6,206 nt of DNA from Gammaproteobacteria bacterium (GTDB lineage: Bacteria; Pseudomonadota; Gammaproteobacteria; DRJJ01): contig DRJJ01000192.1 of the NCBI GenBank assembly GCA_011052255.1, positions 1 to 6,206 of the forward strand, given 5' to 3'. The notes beneath the pieces were generated by a model. The model did not search any database. It was not told the DNA's origin and worked only from the letters and a program-made list of their open reading frames with translations. A program made the translations under genes and the position numbers. Positions 1 to 5,483 of the stretch are shown one piece after another. Numbering within the stretch: position 1 is the stretch's first letter; every line of letters begins with the position of its first letter.

Positions 1-178
1 CATTTTTTTGTACGCGTGCACCCACATCGACATACACCTTGCTCACCAGACCGGATACCGGACTGCTTAGTACCGTCTGCTCAGCCCATTGCAGTACGGC
101 GTCCACCTCTGCTGCCTGAACCATCGTGTTAAACAGCAGAGTAGCGATTATGAACAGGTACTTTAGCTTGTGTTTCAT
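1..178 (-). CDS. Efflux periplasmic adaptor (HlyD/membrane fusion protein family), N-terminal part only
   Basis: The first 59 codons of a gene that runs off the left edge. Residues 1-22 form a signal peptide (MKHKLK, then a hydrophobic run, ending VQAA). It is followed by a segment containing LSSPVSGLVSKVYVDVGARV, which is the typical first half of the biotinyl-lipoyl-like domain of RND/ABC efflux adaptors. Such adaptors sit in the periplasm and join an inner-membrane pump to a TolC channel. The ATG at 178-176 overlaps the stop codon of the upstream tolC-like gene as ATGA, and a GAGGAG ribosome-binding site lies 11 bases upstream inside that gene, so translation is probably coupled. The family call rests on a short segment plus context. 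The pump gene expected next is outside the window, so whether this is an RND or ABC system cannot be seen. Confidence 0.85.
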   Translation of the reverse strand, partial: MKHKLKYLFIIATLLFNTMVQAAEVDAVLQWAEQTVLSSPVSGLVSKVYVDVGARVQKN

Positions 179-1563
179 GGTGCGGTGTTCTCCTCACTGC
201 GTGCTTTTTCCACCGCAGGTACGGCATCTGGCGATGTGGTTTTTTCTGTTTGTGCTTGTCCGGTCAGGGCCTCAAGTCGCTCCCATGCCAGCTCCAGCGA
301 ATAGCGCACGCGTGCCGCCTCCAGCCGTGCCTCTGAAAACCGGCCCATCGCATCGCCCAGATCTGTTTTCAGATCCAGCTCATACTCAGCCCGGCTCCGA
401 TCCAGGTATAAATCCCGAAAATCCTGCAATACGGTCACCTCATCACGTTGCGCCTGCAGCACGTATATGTCCTGCCAACGCTCTACCAGGCGTTGATTCA
501 CATCCATTTCCTTTGCCAGCACATCGGCACGCAGGCGGGTAATACCGGCCCTTTCTCTGGCGATATCCGCATCAACCGCACCACCGGTGTACAACGGCAC
601 CTTGAATACCAGTCCGACACGAAAAGGATCGCGCCCGCTAGTTTCGCGAGAGTACTGGGACACCTCCATTTCGGCATCAATCACCGGGCCATCGCCAGCC
701 CGGGCTCGTTCAAGCCTTGACTGAGCCGCTGCCATCTGGCGGCGTAAGGCCAGGATAACCGGGTTATTCTCCTTTGCCTGCTTGTGTAATTGTTCCAGAT
801 CCGGCAACTTGCGCTTCTGATGACGCAGGACGGGCAAGGCCAGATCAGAAGACAATTCTCCTGTTCGGTTCATGCTGATCGCTAACCGGGAGCGCGCCAC
901 ACGACGAGCAACATCCGACGCATAGCGTTTACGGCGTGACTGCTGATACAGGCTTTCTGCCTCCAGCAAGTCGATATCTGACACCTGCCCGAGTTCATTG
1001 CGGTCTTTTACCCGGTCAAAACTTACGTACGCGGTAGCCATATCCTCGTTATCGCGAATGTAGGCCAGGTCTGCCAGTAACACATCAAAATAAGCCTGCA
1101 TAATACTAATACGTCGCTGTACGATCATGTCCTGCAATAACAGGCGACGAGCTGCAATATCTTCTTCACTGGCTCGTAAGCCGGCTTCATGCCGGCCAAA
1201 GTCATACAGGCGCTTGCTGACTTCGAGCGCAATCTTGTTGTCATCATTTTTTCTGAGAAAAGCTGTACTACTGGGTTCGATATAACGTAAGCGCCCGGTG
1301 ACCGATGCATTGATACCGAACTCGGATTCGGTACGAGCCTGTTCGGCCTGTACCAGTTCCAGATCAGCCTGTGCGGCGAGCAGATCTGGATGCATGGCCT
1401 CTGCCTGCTGCAACGCAAATTCCAGTGTCATCGGTTCTGGCATGGGTGCGCCCGGTTGTGCCTGAGCTACCGTGGCCATCCACAGTCCTGGCATAACCAG
1501 GGCAACACAGACAAACCGGTATAGCTTGCCAGTCACGAATAGATGACTTACGAAAGAAGACAT
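175..1563 (-). CDS. TolC-family outer-membrane efflux channel protein
   Basis: A 462-residue protein, normal length for TolC/OprM-type channels, which trimerise into an outer-membrane barrel with a long periplasmic helical tunnel. Residues 1-35 are a signal peptide ending AQA. No lipobox cysteine is visible, so it is not an OprM-like lipoprotein. The internal two-fold repeat of the family shows as an EFALQQAEAMHPDLLAAQADL helix near 48-69, a beta segment IALEVSKRLYDFGRHEAGL near 111-129, and the matching VGLVFKVPLYTGGAVDADIA near 316-335. The rest is long amphipathic helix. The C-terminal 30 residues are a polar tail outside the conserved fold. I chose the ATG at 1563 over an in-frame TTG three codons upstream; neither has a clear ribosome-binding site, and the gene starts 15 bp after the stop of the thioredoxin gene. 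Its end overlaps the adaptor start. The substrate cannot be told from the sequence. Confidence 0.93.
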   Translation of the reverse strand: MSSFVSHLFVTGKLYRFVCVALVMPGLWMATVAQAQPGAPMPEPMTLEFALQQAEAMHPDLLAAQADLELVQAEQARTESEFGINASVTGRLRYIEPSSTAFLRKNDDNKIALEVSKRLYDFGRHEAGLRASEEDIAARRLLLQDMIVQRRISIMQAYFDVLLADLAYIRDNEDMATAYVSFDRVKDRNELGQVSDIDLLEAESLYQQSRRKRYASDVARRVARSRLAISMNRTGELSSDLALPVLRHQKRKLPDLEQLHKQAKENNPVILALRRQMAAAQSRLERARAGDGPVIDAEMEVSQYSRETSGRDPFRVGLVFKVPLYTGGAVDADIARERAGITRLRADVLAKEMDVNQRLVERWQDIYVLQAQRDEVTVLQDFRDLYLDRSRAEYELDLKTDLGDAMGRFSEARLEAARVRYSLELAWERLEALTGQAQTEKTTSPDAVPAVEKARSEENTAP

Positions 1564-1578
1564 AAATAACAACTGTTT

Positions 1579-2160
1579 TTATTGACTACGGTCGGCTGCA
1601 CGCTGGGCCTTACGTTTTTGTCTTTTATAACGGGTAAAACTGGTTTTTTTATACAGACCCTGGCTGGCGTATTCACCCAGCCACATAAATTCCTCAACAC
1701 CGCTGGCGGCACCGGTATAACGCACCACCAGCTTGCCATCCAGATCAAAAAAGGCCATCACCGGTGTTGCGTCACGGTTACGAGCCACCTTCGAAAAAAA
1801 CTTTTTTGGTGTGGTGGGTTTGCCCTGAAAATCGTTTATCTCAAAGGTTGTTTCTATATCAACTGAAAAAACCAGAAAGTGTTTCTTAAAATAATCCTGC
1901 ACCTCTGGTTGATTCAGGATCGTTTCTTTCATGCGGTGGCAAAACGGACATTCTTCCTGTTCAAAAAAAAGAAAAATACCCTTCTTTCCTTCATCGCGCG
2001 CAGTTTGCAGTTCTTCAGCATAATCACCCAGCGACTGTTCAAAGAAATAATCGGCCGGATCACGCGGCACACCGGCTGTGGCAGGCAGTACATAAGATAC
2101 GGCCACTACAGATGCCAGTAGTGCTAAAAGAGCTATTCGGTGCTGTGTCAATAAAGCCAT
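1579..2160 (-). CDS. Exported thioredoxin-fold protein (SoxW-like) with CPFC active site
   Basis: A 193-residue protein. Residues 1-29 are a signal peptide (hydrophobic LLALLASVVAVSYVL, then PATAG), so it should act in the periplasm. The redox site is C71-P-F-C74 after the usual strand GIFLFFEQEE, and the cis-proline is in ATPVMAFFD (P133). The tail EYASQGLYKKTSFTRYKRQ resembles the end of SoxW-type thioredoxins, which serve periplasmic thiol-disulfide exchange; a basic, lysine/arginine-rich end follows. The ATG at 2160 is preferred to a TTG 14 codons upstream because it gives a compact signal peptide and has AAGGGA 10 bases upstream. It is the first gene of the efflux cluster, 15 bp before the TolC gene. 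An A7/T6 run (about 1794-1806) inside the gene does not break the frame. The redox partner is unknown. Confidence 0.88.
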   Translation of the reverse strand: MALLTQHRIALLALLASVVAVSYVLPATAGVPRDPADYFFEQSLGDYAEELQTARDEGKKGIFLFFEQEECPFCHRMKETILNQPEVQDYFKKHFLVFSVDIETTFEINDFQGKPTTPKKFFSKVARNRDATPVMAFFDLDGKLVVRYTGAASGVEEFMWLGEYASQGLYKKTSFTRYKRQKRKAQRAADRSQ

Positions 2161-2354
2161 AACAGCAGTTTCCCTTATCTTGGTAAACCAGGTCAATCCC
2201 AATCACAGAACGAGGTTAATGGTTATTACAACCACCACCTCAACCCTTAAGACCATTATTTGTCGGGAAAGTTATATCATGTTGTTATTTATATGAATTT
2301 ACCATTTATGGCCCGGTAACTGTACAGCGAACACAAAAGCGGGCAGGGATAACA
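2161..2354. other. Leader region upstream of the thioredoxin-efflux operon
   Basis: No gene is visible. This AT-rich stretch must contain the promoter of the minus-strand operon starting at 2160. Possible -10 boxes on the minus strand (TATAAC and TATAAA near 2263-2293) lack a convincing -35 partner, so I make no promoter call. Confidence 0.4.
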
Positions 2355-2423
2355 CACAGCCGTAGGATGCGGTGAGGGACGAACCGCATCATTTTTCCCA
2401 TGCTACATGCGATGCGGTTCATT
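2355..2423 (+). repeat. Kind A palindromic repeat, right arm truncated (copy 1)
   Basis: This 69-bp stretch matches 4504-4572 in the same orientation with two mismatches. The left arm at 2362-2390 starts GTAGGATGCGGTGAGG and ends ACCGCATC. The complementary right arm begins at 2411 (GATGCGGTTCATT) but stops matching at about 2423, so the distal half that would read towards CATCCTAC is missing. It looks like a REP/MITE-like intergenic repeat cut by deletion or recombination. Similar GTAGGATGCGGTGAG palindromes are, as I recall, scattered in many gammaproteobacterial genomes. Confidence 0.85.
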
Positions 2424-2430
2424 AAACCGG

Positions 2431-2457
2431 ACCAGCGCAGTCGCGGGCGAAGCTGGT
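2431..2457. other. Small hairpin next to truncated kind A repeat
   Basis: ACCAGC (2431-2436) and GCTGGT (2452-2457) are perfect inverted arms around a GC-rich 15-base loop. It directly follows the truncation point of the kind A repeat and may be a remnant of another repeat. There is no adjacent T-run, so it is not called a terminator. The rest of 2458-2577 shows no gene or clear signal. Confidence 0.3.
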
Positions 2458-2577
2458 GGGGATACCGATTAAAACAGCTTGACAGTACCTCAAGAAATAT
2501 CTGATTGCACTGCTATCCCGTTAACGTAAACTAAATGCTGTTGGAATGTAATCTGTGTATACGCTAACAATGACACC

Positions 2578-2690
2578 GGACATGGAACCGGTATAGCCTG
2601 TTAAAGACACGCTATTCGCCATCCGTGGCCGCTCGACTGCCGCTTCCGTGCGGCAGACGATCTTTAACAGGCTATACCGATCCCATATCC
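2578..2690 (-). repeat. Kind B inverted-repeat (MITE-like) element, two-ended copy
   Basis: The arms 2578-2607 and 2661-2690 are inverted copies. The inner 19 bp (2589-2607 against 2661-2679, containing GGTATAGCCTGTTAAAGA) are perfect and the outer 11 bp are partly matched. The interior holds a 23-bp core at 2621-2643 that recurs, reverse-complemented and perfect, at 4477-4499. It also holds a small GCGGCAG/CTGCCGC-type hairpin. It codes for nothing and lies just downstream of the 170-aa gene, so its transcript would fold strongly. The whole is 113 bp, MITE-sized. No target-site duplication is evident. Confidence 0.8.
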
Positions 2691-2731
2691 TACTTTTGTA
2701 CTAAACCATTATGTAACGGGACGTCAGTAAA

Positions 2732-3244
2732 CTAGTATAATTCGTTTGCAGTTGATCTTACTTTGTTTGAACGTGGCACCTTGTTGTTTTTTTCACGAAC
2801 CAGCTTTAAACAAACTTCCGGGTTATTGGTGTAAATTATGTCCTGGTAGTGGAGCCATTGATAGGAAGCATCACCACAAATCTCATAACCTTTTGGTTCC
2901 AGGTAGTTAGCGATGGAATAGTGAACGACTTGGGGTAATGCAAACATGATGACTACACCAGCAATAGCGGTTCTTCCAACGTTTTTCAATATCCGGTCAG
3001 AAGGTGGCCGCTTTATCCAGACCTCTATTATCATGCCTGTGAATAAAGCCCCCAGACCAATACCGCCACCCAGCATGTAGAAGATGCCTTTATTAAACGC
3101 GATACTCGGAGACATTGTAATAAGCTGCCTGGCTGTATCTATTGCAATGAAACCAAATAGCACGAGCGCGCCAAGCGACATCGATATTAGCCCCAACAAT
3201 GTGATGTATTGTACTAGTAACGAAGGCTTTTGAATTTCCTCCAT
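2732..3244 (-). CDS. Three-pass membrane protein, candidate immunity protein of the upstream toxin-like gene
   Basis: I do not recognise this 170-residue protein with certainty. Hydrophobic segments lie near residues 11-35, 53-76 and 91-111. The loop between the second and third (IKRPPSDRILKNVGR) is strongly basic, which by the positive-inside rule puts it in the cytoplasm and residues 112-170 in the periplasm. That tail contains C123 and C145 flanking a tyrosine/tryptophan-rich stretch (SYQWLHYQDIIYTNNPE) and could form a disulfide-closed loop. The start ATG at 3244 follows the stop of the 290-aa gene after one base (TAG-G-ATG) with no evident ribosome-binding site, so translation is probably coupled. 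A small multi-pass protein coupled directly behind a hydrophobic toxin-like gene is the classic arrangement for an immunity protein. The tail faintly recalls small DUF1240-type membrane proteins, from memory and unverified. GC content is visibly lower than in the flanking operons. Confidence 0.85.
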   Translation of the reverse strand: MEEIQKPSLLVQYITLLGLISMSLGALVLFGFIAIDTARQLITMSPSIAFNKGIFYMLGGGIGLGALFTGMIIEVWIKRPPSDRILKNVGRTAIAGVVIMFALPQVVHYSIANYLEPKGYEICGDASYQWLHYQDIIYTNNPEVCLKLVREKNNKVPRSNKVRSTANELY

Positions 3245-3245
3245 C

Positions 3246-4118
3246 CTAGTTGATCACTGGCGTGGATGACAGGAACTTCCTGATGGATCGATTAACCAGC
3301 TTCACGAATATTCTTTGCGCTGATTCAACTGCATAGTCAATGAGTGAATCGGTAGCATCATTTGCAGCATCCTGTATGCCCTTTTTCATGCCTTCGACAT
3401 GGCTCTTCGCACTACCTTCAAGCTCATCCAACCCTGCAACAATCCGGTCTGTGATACCGTAAGTTTCATCAAGAAAAGTTAAGCCTGCAGTCCCTAGCAA
3501 CCCAATAAAAACCACTGCCAAGATAGGGCCAATAGCTATTGTAGTAGCACCCAGACCTGTAGCAACTGCGATGGATAAGCCCGTTGTAATTCCGACTTTA
3601 ACAATATCGGTAGCCAAGGTGCCAACCAGCCTGTTAAGAGTGACCTGATCAGTCAGAAAAAAATCAACCACTCGGTAAGTGGTGAGCAAAACGATGGTAA
3701 GGATACCACCTACTTTTGCGGCATTGATAGCGCCCGCTTTACCCAGTCCCATGGTAATTACCTTGGGGTTGCTGATTCCGTATCGGGTGCCAGTTAGAAC
3801 CCTTCTTAAACCCGGATAGCCCTTAAGAATAATATGCGGCATGCCACGGTAGGTTTTTACATAGACTTTGGCGCCGATGCCACCAAGATCACCGACCAGT
3901 TTCGTCAGTGTTGCTATATCACCACCGGATGAATAGTAATTCGCGCCGAACTCGAGTTTACTTTTGATTTTCTGCCAGGTTTGTTGGATTTGAGTCTTGT
4001 TTTTAACTGAGATTGACCTGACTATTGCATCCATTTCTTCAATTGAGACCAGAAATACTTCATGTCGATTTGAGCGTATAGTCTGTTTTAAGGCTTGTTT
4101 TTCCTGCTCCGTGAGCAT
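3246..4118 (-). CDS. Hydrophobic toxin-like protein, candidate pore-forming (T6SS-type) effector
   Basis: A 290-residue protein with no signal peptide. Residues 1-55 are charged and helical. Residues 83-128 form a basic, glycine-rich block that looks conserved (YRGMPHIILKGYPGLRRVL, then GTRYGISNPKVITMGLGKAG). Residues 135-156, 172-190 and 192-215 are hydrophobic and rich in Gly/Ala/Thr, separated by short turns, and resemble an inserting hairpin. Residues 225-290 are amphipathic. A protein with soluble ends and a buried membrane-inserting core, followed one base later by a small membrane protein, resembles pore-forming bacteriocins or T6SS effectors such as Ssp6 (partner Sif6). I recall similar unannotated enterobacterial proteins with a GYxGxR...GTRY...NPK block, unverified. 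The ATG at 4118 is supported by AGGGAG six bases upstream. No catalytic motif or delivery domain (PAAR, Rhs, MIX) is visible. The alternative is an ordinary membrane protein of unknown role. Confidence 0.85.
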   Translation of the reverse strand: MLTEQEKQALKQTIRSNRHEVFLVSIEEMDAIVRSISVKNKTQIQQTWQKIKSKLEFGANYYSSGGDIATLTKLVGDLGGIGAKVYVKTYRGMPHIILKGYPGLRRVLTGTRYGISNPKVITMGLGKAGAINAAKVGGILTIVLLTTYRVVDFFLTDQVTLNRLVGTLATDIVKVGITTGLSIAVATGLGATTIAIGPILAVVFIGLLGTAGLTFLDETYGITDRIVAGLDELEGSAKSHVEGMKKGIQDAANDATDSLIDYAVESAQRIFVKLVNRSIRKFLSSTPVIN

Positions 4119-4188
4119 GACTTTCTCCCTTTTCCTTGTCTGGGTCTAAATCCACAGGCTGATAACCAAGGCCTGATACCGTCACCAT
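4060..4188 (-). CDS. Possible small ORF overlapping the start of the toxin-like gene
   Basis: A 42-codon frame starts at the ATG at 4188 (MVTVSGLGYQPVDLDPDKEK) and runs 59 bp past the start of the 290-aa gene in another frame. AAGGA and GAAAG lie upstream at rather long spacing. The N-terminal half reads like protein and its codons are ordinary; the overlapping half carries no such sign. It could be a leader whose translation opens the AGGGAG site of the next gene, or chance. Not recognised. Confidence 0.2.
   Translation of the reverse strand: MVTVSGLGYQPVDLDPDKEKGESHAHGAGKTSLKTDYTLKST
4125..4130 (-). promoter_or_regulatory. Ribosome-binding site of the toxin-like gene
   Basis: AGGGAG on the minus strand, six bases before the ATG at 4118. 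It is the clearest Shine-Dalgarno sequence in the window and fixes that start. Confidence 0.75.
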
Positions 4189-4280
4189 GTTTAATTGCTT
4201 TCTTTCCTTACTGGCACTACCAATTTCACACAGTATAATTAATGCAAATCTACCATTTGCCATAAAGCGAGACAAGCACC

Positions 4281-4309
4281 AGTGTAACCATTCAATAATT
4301 CCACAACAA
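4281..4309 (-). promoter_or_regulatory. Candidate sigma-70 promoter of the two-gene cassette
   Basis: On the minus strand, TTGTTG (4309-4304), a 17-base spacer and TACACT (4286-4281) match consensus at 3/6 and 4/6 positions. It lies about 160 bp before the toxin-like start in an AT-rich stretch. A second -10-like TATACT at 4237-4232 has no good -35. The call is weak but is the best in the region. Confidence 0.35.
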
Positions 4310-4321
4310 AAACATGTGGTT

Positions 4322-4350
4322 AACTATTGATAGTTGTATTCACAATACAA
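4322..4350. promoter_or_regulatory. Two overlapping dyads upstream of the cassette promoter (operator candidate)
   Basis: AACTAT-TG-ATAGTT (4322-4335) and TTGTATT-CAC-AATACAA (4334-4350) are both perfect inverted repeats and share two bases. They lie 13-41 bp upstream of the candidate -35 for the toxin-like gene, a normal place for a regulator to bind. No regulator gene is in the window. AT-rich DNA produces short dyads by chance, but two abutting perfect ones are notable. Confidence 0.35.
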
Positions 4351-4393
4351 TTTCTCTCTGCTGCCCCGCTAGCTTTGAAGCGAGTACAAATGC

Positions 4394-4499
4394 AGGATAT
4401 GGAATTGGTGTAGCCTGCTAAAGACCGTCTGACCGTTTACAGGTATCCTGATGCATGGCCCTTTGGCCGCATGGACGCGGCAGTCGAGCGGCCACGGAT
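4394..4499 (+). repeat. Kind B element, one-ended copy in opposite orientation
   Basis: Positions 4395-4424 (GGATATGGAATTGGTGTAGC and on to CTAAAGA) match the terminal arm of the element at 2578-2690. Positions 4477-4499 are a perfect 23-bp reverse complement of its core at 2621-2643. Between the arm and the core this copy carries about 35 bp absent from the other. The second terminal arm is missing: homology stops at 4499, a few bases before the kind A repeat starts at 4504, suggesting truncation or replacement by that repeat. Confidence 0.75.
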
Positions 4500-4503
4500 T
4501 ATG

Positions 4504-4588
4504 CACAGCCGTAGGATGCGGTGAGGGACGAACCGCATCATTATTCCCATGCCACATGCGATGCGGTTCATTCTTCACCACATCCTAC
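4504..4588 (+). repeat. Kind A palindromic repeat, full copy (copy 2)
   Basis: The arms 4511-4539 and 4560-4588 are inverted repeats with 25 of 29 positions matching, ending GTAGGATG... and ...CATCCTAC. The 20-base centre is AT-rich. Its first 69 bp match 2355-2423 in the same orientation with two mismatches, and this copy shows what the truncated one has lost. The long near-perfect hairpin fits a REP/MITE-like mobile intergenic element. Confidence 0.85.
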
Positions 4589-4592
4589 ACCC

Positions 4593-4804
4593 CTAAATCT
4601 TTATCAGCCATTATCGAATTAGACCGTGCATTACTTGCCCGGCATACTGTTTACTGACCGTCGGCAGCGGGGAAGCTGCCGTCGAGCGTACAGGGATGTA
4701 TTTACAGCGTGTCCGTAAACAGTATGCCGGGCAAGTAATGTACACCTTAGCCTGTTTCCATATTCTTGAAGCCTGCATTCATAAACGTTTTCTAAATCTT
4801 TATC
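4593..4804. repeat. 13-bp direct repeat bracketing the third palindromic element
   Basis: CTAAATCTTTATC occurs at 4593-4605 and again at 4792-4804, where it includes the stop codon of the metallopeptidase gene. The palindromic element at 4626-4743 lies between. The copies are not adjacent to the element's arms (20 and 48 bp away), so this is not a simple target-site duplication. Confidence 0.55.
4626..4743. repeat. Kind B-related inverted-repeat (MITE-like) element with 25-bp perfect arms
   Basis: The arms 4629-4653 (starting CATTACTTGCCCGGCATACT) and 4716-4740 are perfect inverted copies and extend three more bases with one mismatch. Inside, CGGCAGC (4662-4668) and GCTGCCG (4675-4681) make a small hairpin, followed by GTCGAGCG, CAGGGATG and AGCGTGTC. 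The same internal order occurs in the element at 2578-2690 read on the minus strand (GCGGCAGTCGAGCGG, CACGGATG, AGCGTGTC, TTAACAG), so the two are divergent members of one family. There is no T-run beside the stem, so it is not an intrinsic terminator by sequence. Confidence 0.8.
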
Positions 4805-5483
4805 GTCGCAAGACTGCAATCCATCGATAAAAATTCAGCATACTCACCAATGCCCCGGCAACATAGGTAAGCGCGGCAGCCAGCAGTATCTTGCGCGCGG
4901 CCGGCATATCCTGTTCAGACAGGTAGTTGCCTGCTTCCAGTATGGGCAACGCACGCGAAAAGCTCGCATTCCATTCCACAGGCAGTGTCACCAGTTGCAC
5001 CACCACGCCCAGTAACATACCCGCCGCTGCAACCAGCAACAGCCCGCCACCTACCGACGGCACGCGCGTAACAGCCGCCAGTACCGGTGCGATCATAATA
5101 ATCCCAATCGACACTTTCTGTAACACCTGATACAAACCAACAATGCGTGTACGCCAGTGAAACGGTGCATAATCACTGGCGTGTTGGTGCGCATGCCCAA
5201 CCTCATGTGCTGCGACCACAACGGCGGTCAGATTACGTCCGTTAAACTTGTCCTCGGTCAGGCAAACACGTTTTTGCTGTGGGTCGTAATAGTCCGCTTT
5301 TTCATCACTTTCGACACTGACCTGTTGCAGGTGTAGCTGCCCCAGCAGGTGCTCGGCAAACTCGCCACCGGTCCCGGCCAGATCCGGTCGTTCCGCTGAA
5401 TAGCGTTTAAGTACAGTGTTTACCCACCATGAAGGCCCAAAGATGAGAATCAATAATAATGCCACTACCAGGACGATCAGCAT
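4800..5483 (-). CDS. Membrane-bound neutral zinc metallopeptidase (YugP/Zn_peptidase_2-like)
   Basis: A 227-residue protein. Residues 1-15 are an N-terminal membrane anchor. The family signature follows: EKADYYDPQQKRVCLTE near 61-77, then the zinc-binding helix H93-E-V-G-H97 (in AAHEVGHAHQ). The third ligand is likely E170 in LPVEWNASFSRA, a highly typical motif of this family. Further hydrophobic segments lie near 124-139, 146-168 and 197-216. Members are membrane-embedded peptidases whose substrates are mostly unknown. Length is normal. The ATG at 5483 overlaps the end of the epimerase-like gene by 7 bp, and only a weak AAAAAG precedes it, so translation is probably coupled to that gene. 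No terminator is visible between its stop and the repeats downstream. Confidence 0.92.
   Translation of the reverse strand: MLIVLVVALLLILIFGPSWWVNTVLKRYSAERPDLAGTGGEFAEHLLGQLHLQQVSVESDEKADYYDPQQKRVCLTEDKFNGRNLTAVVVAAHEVGHAHQHASDYAPFHWRTRIVGLYQVLQKVSIGIIMIAPVLAAVTRVPSVGGGLLLVAAAGMLLGVVVQLVTLPVEWNASFSRALPILEAGNYLSEQDMPAARKILLAAALTYVAGALVSMLNFYRWIAVLRR

Noticed and set aside
126..542. 138-codon plus-strand open frame
   Set aside because: It lies antisense to the adaptor start and the TolC gene, has no recognisable domain, and the minus-strand frames carry clear family motifs.
1790..1810. Possible frameshift at the A7/T6 run in the thioredoxin gene
   Set aside because: The frame stays open and the cis-proline motif ATPVMAFFD lies in the same frame as CPFC, so the gene is intact here.
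2479..2500. TTGACA at 2479-2484 as a plus-strand -35 box
   Set aside because: No acceptable -10 box lies 15-19 bases downstream, and no plus-strand gene follows.
2578..2690. Inverted repeat as an intrinsic terminator of the cassette
   Set aside because: The stem is long enough, but no T-run follows on the minus strand; it is better explained as a repeat element.
2355..4743. CRISPR array or IS element
   Set aside because: There are only two or three diverged, palindromic copies with no regular spacing, and no cas gene, transposase or integrase is in the window.
4451..4819. Short open frames (4451-4657 plus, 4369-4581 and 4631-4819 minus)
   Set aside because: They are translations of the palindromic repeats; the plus and minus frames even share the peptide LLARHTVY because the DNA is an inverted repeat.
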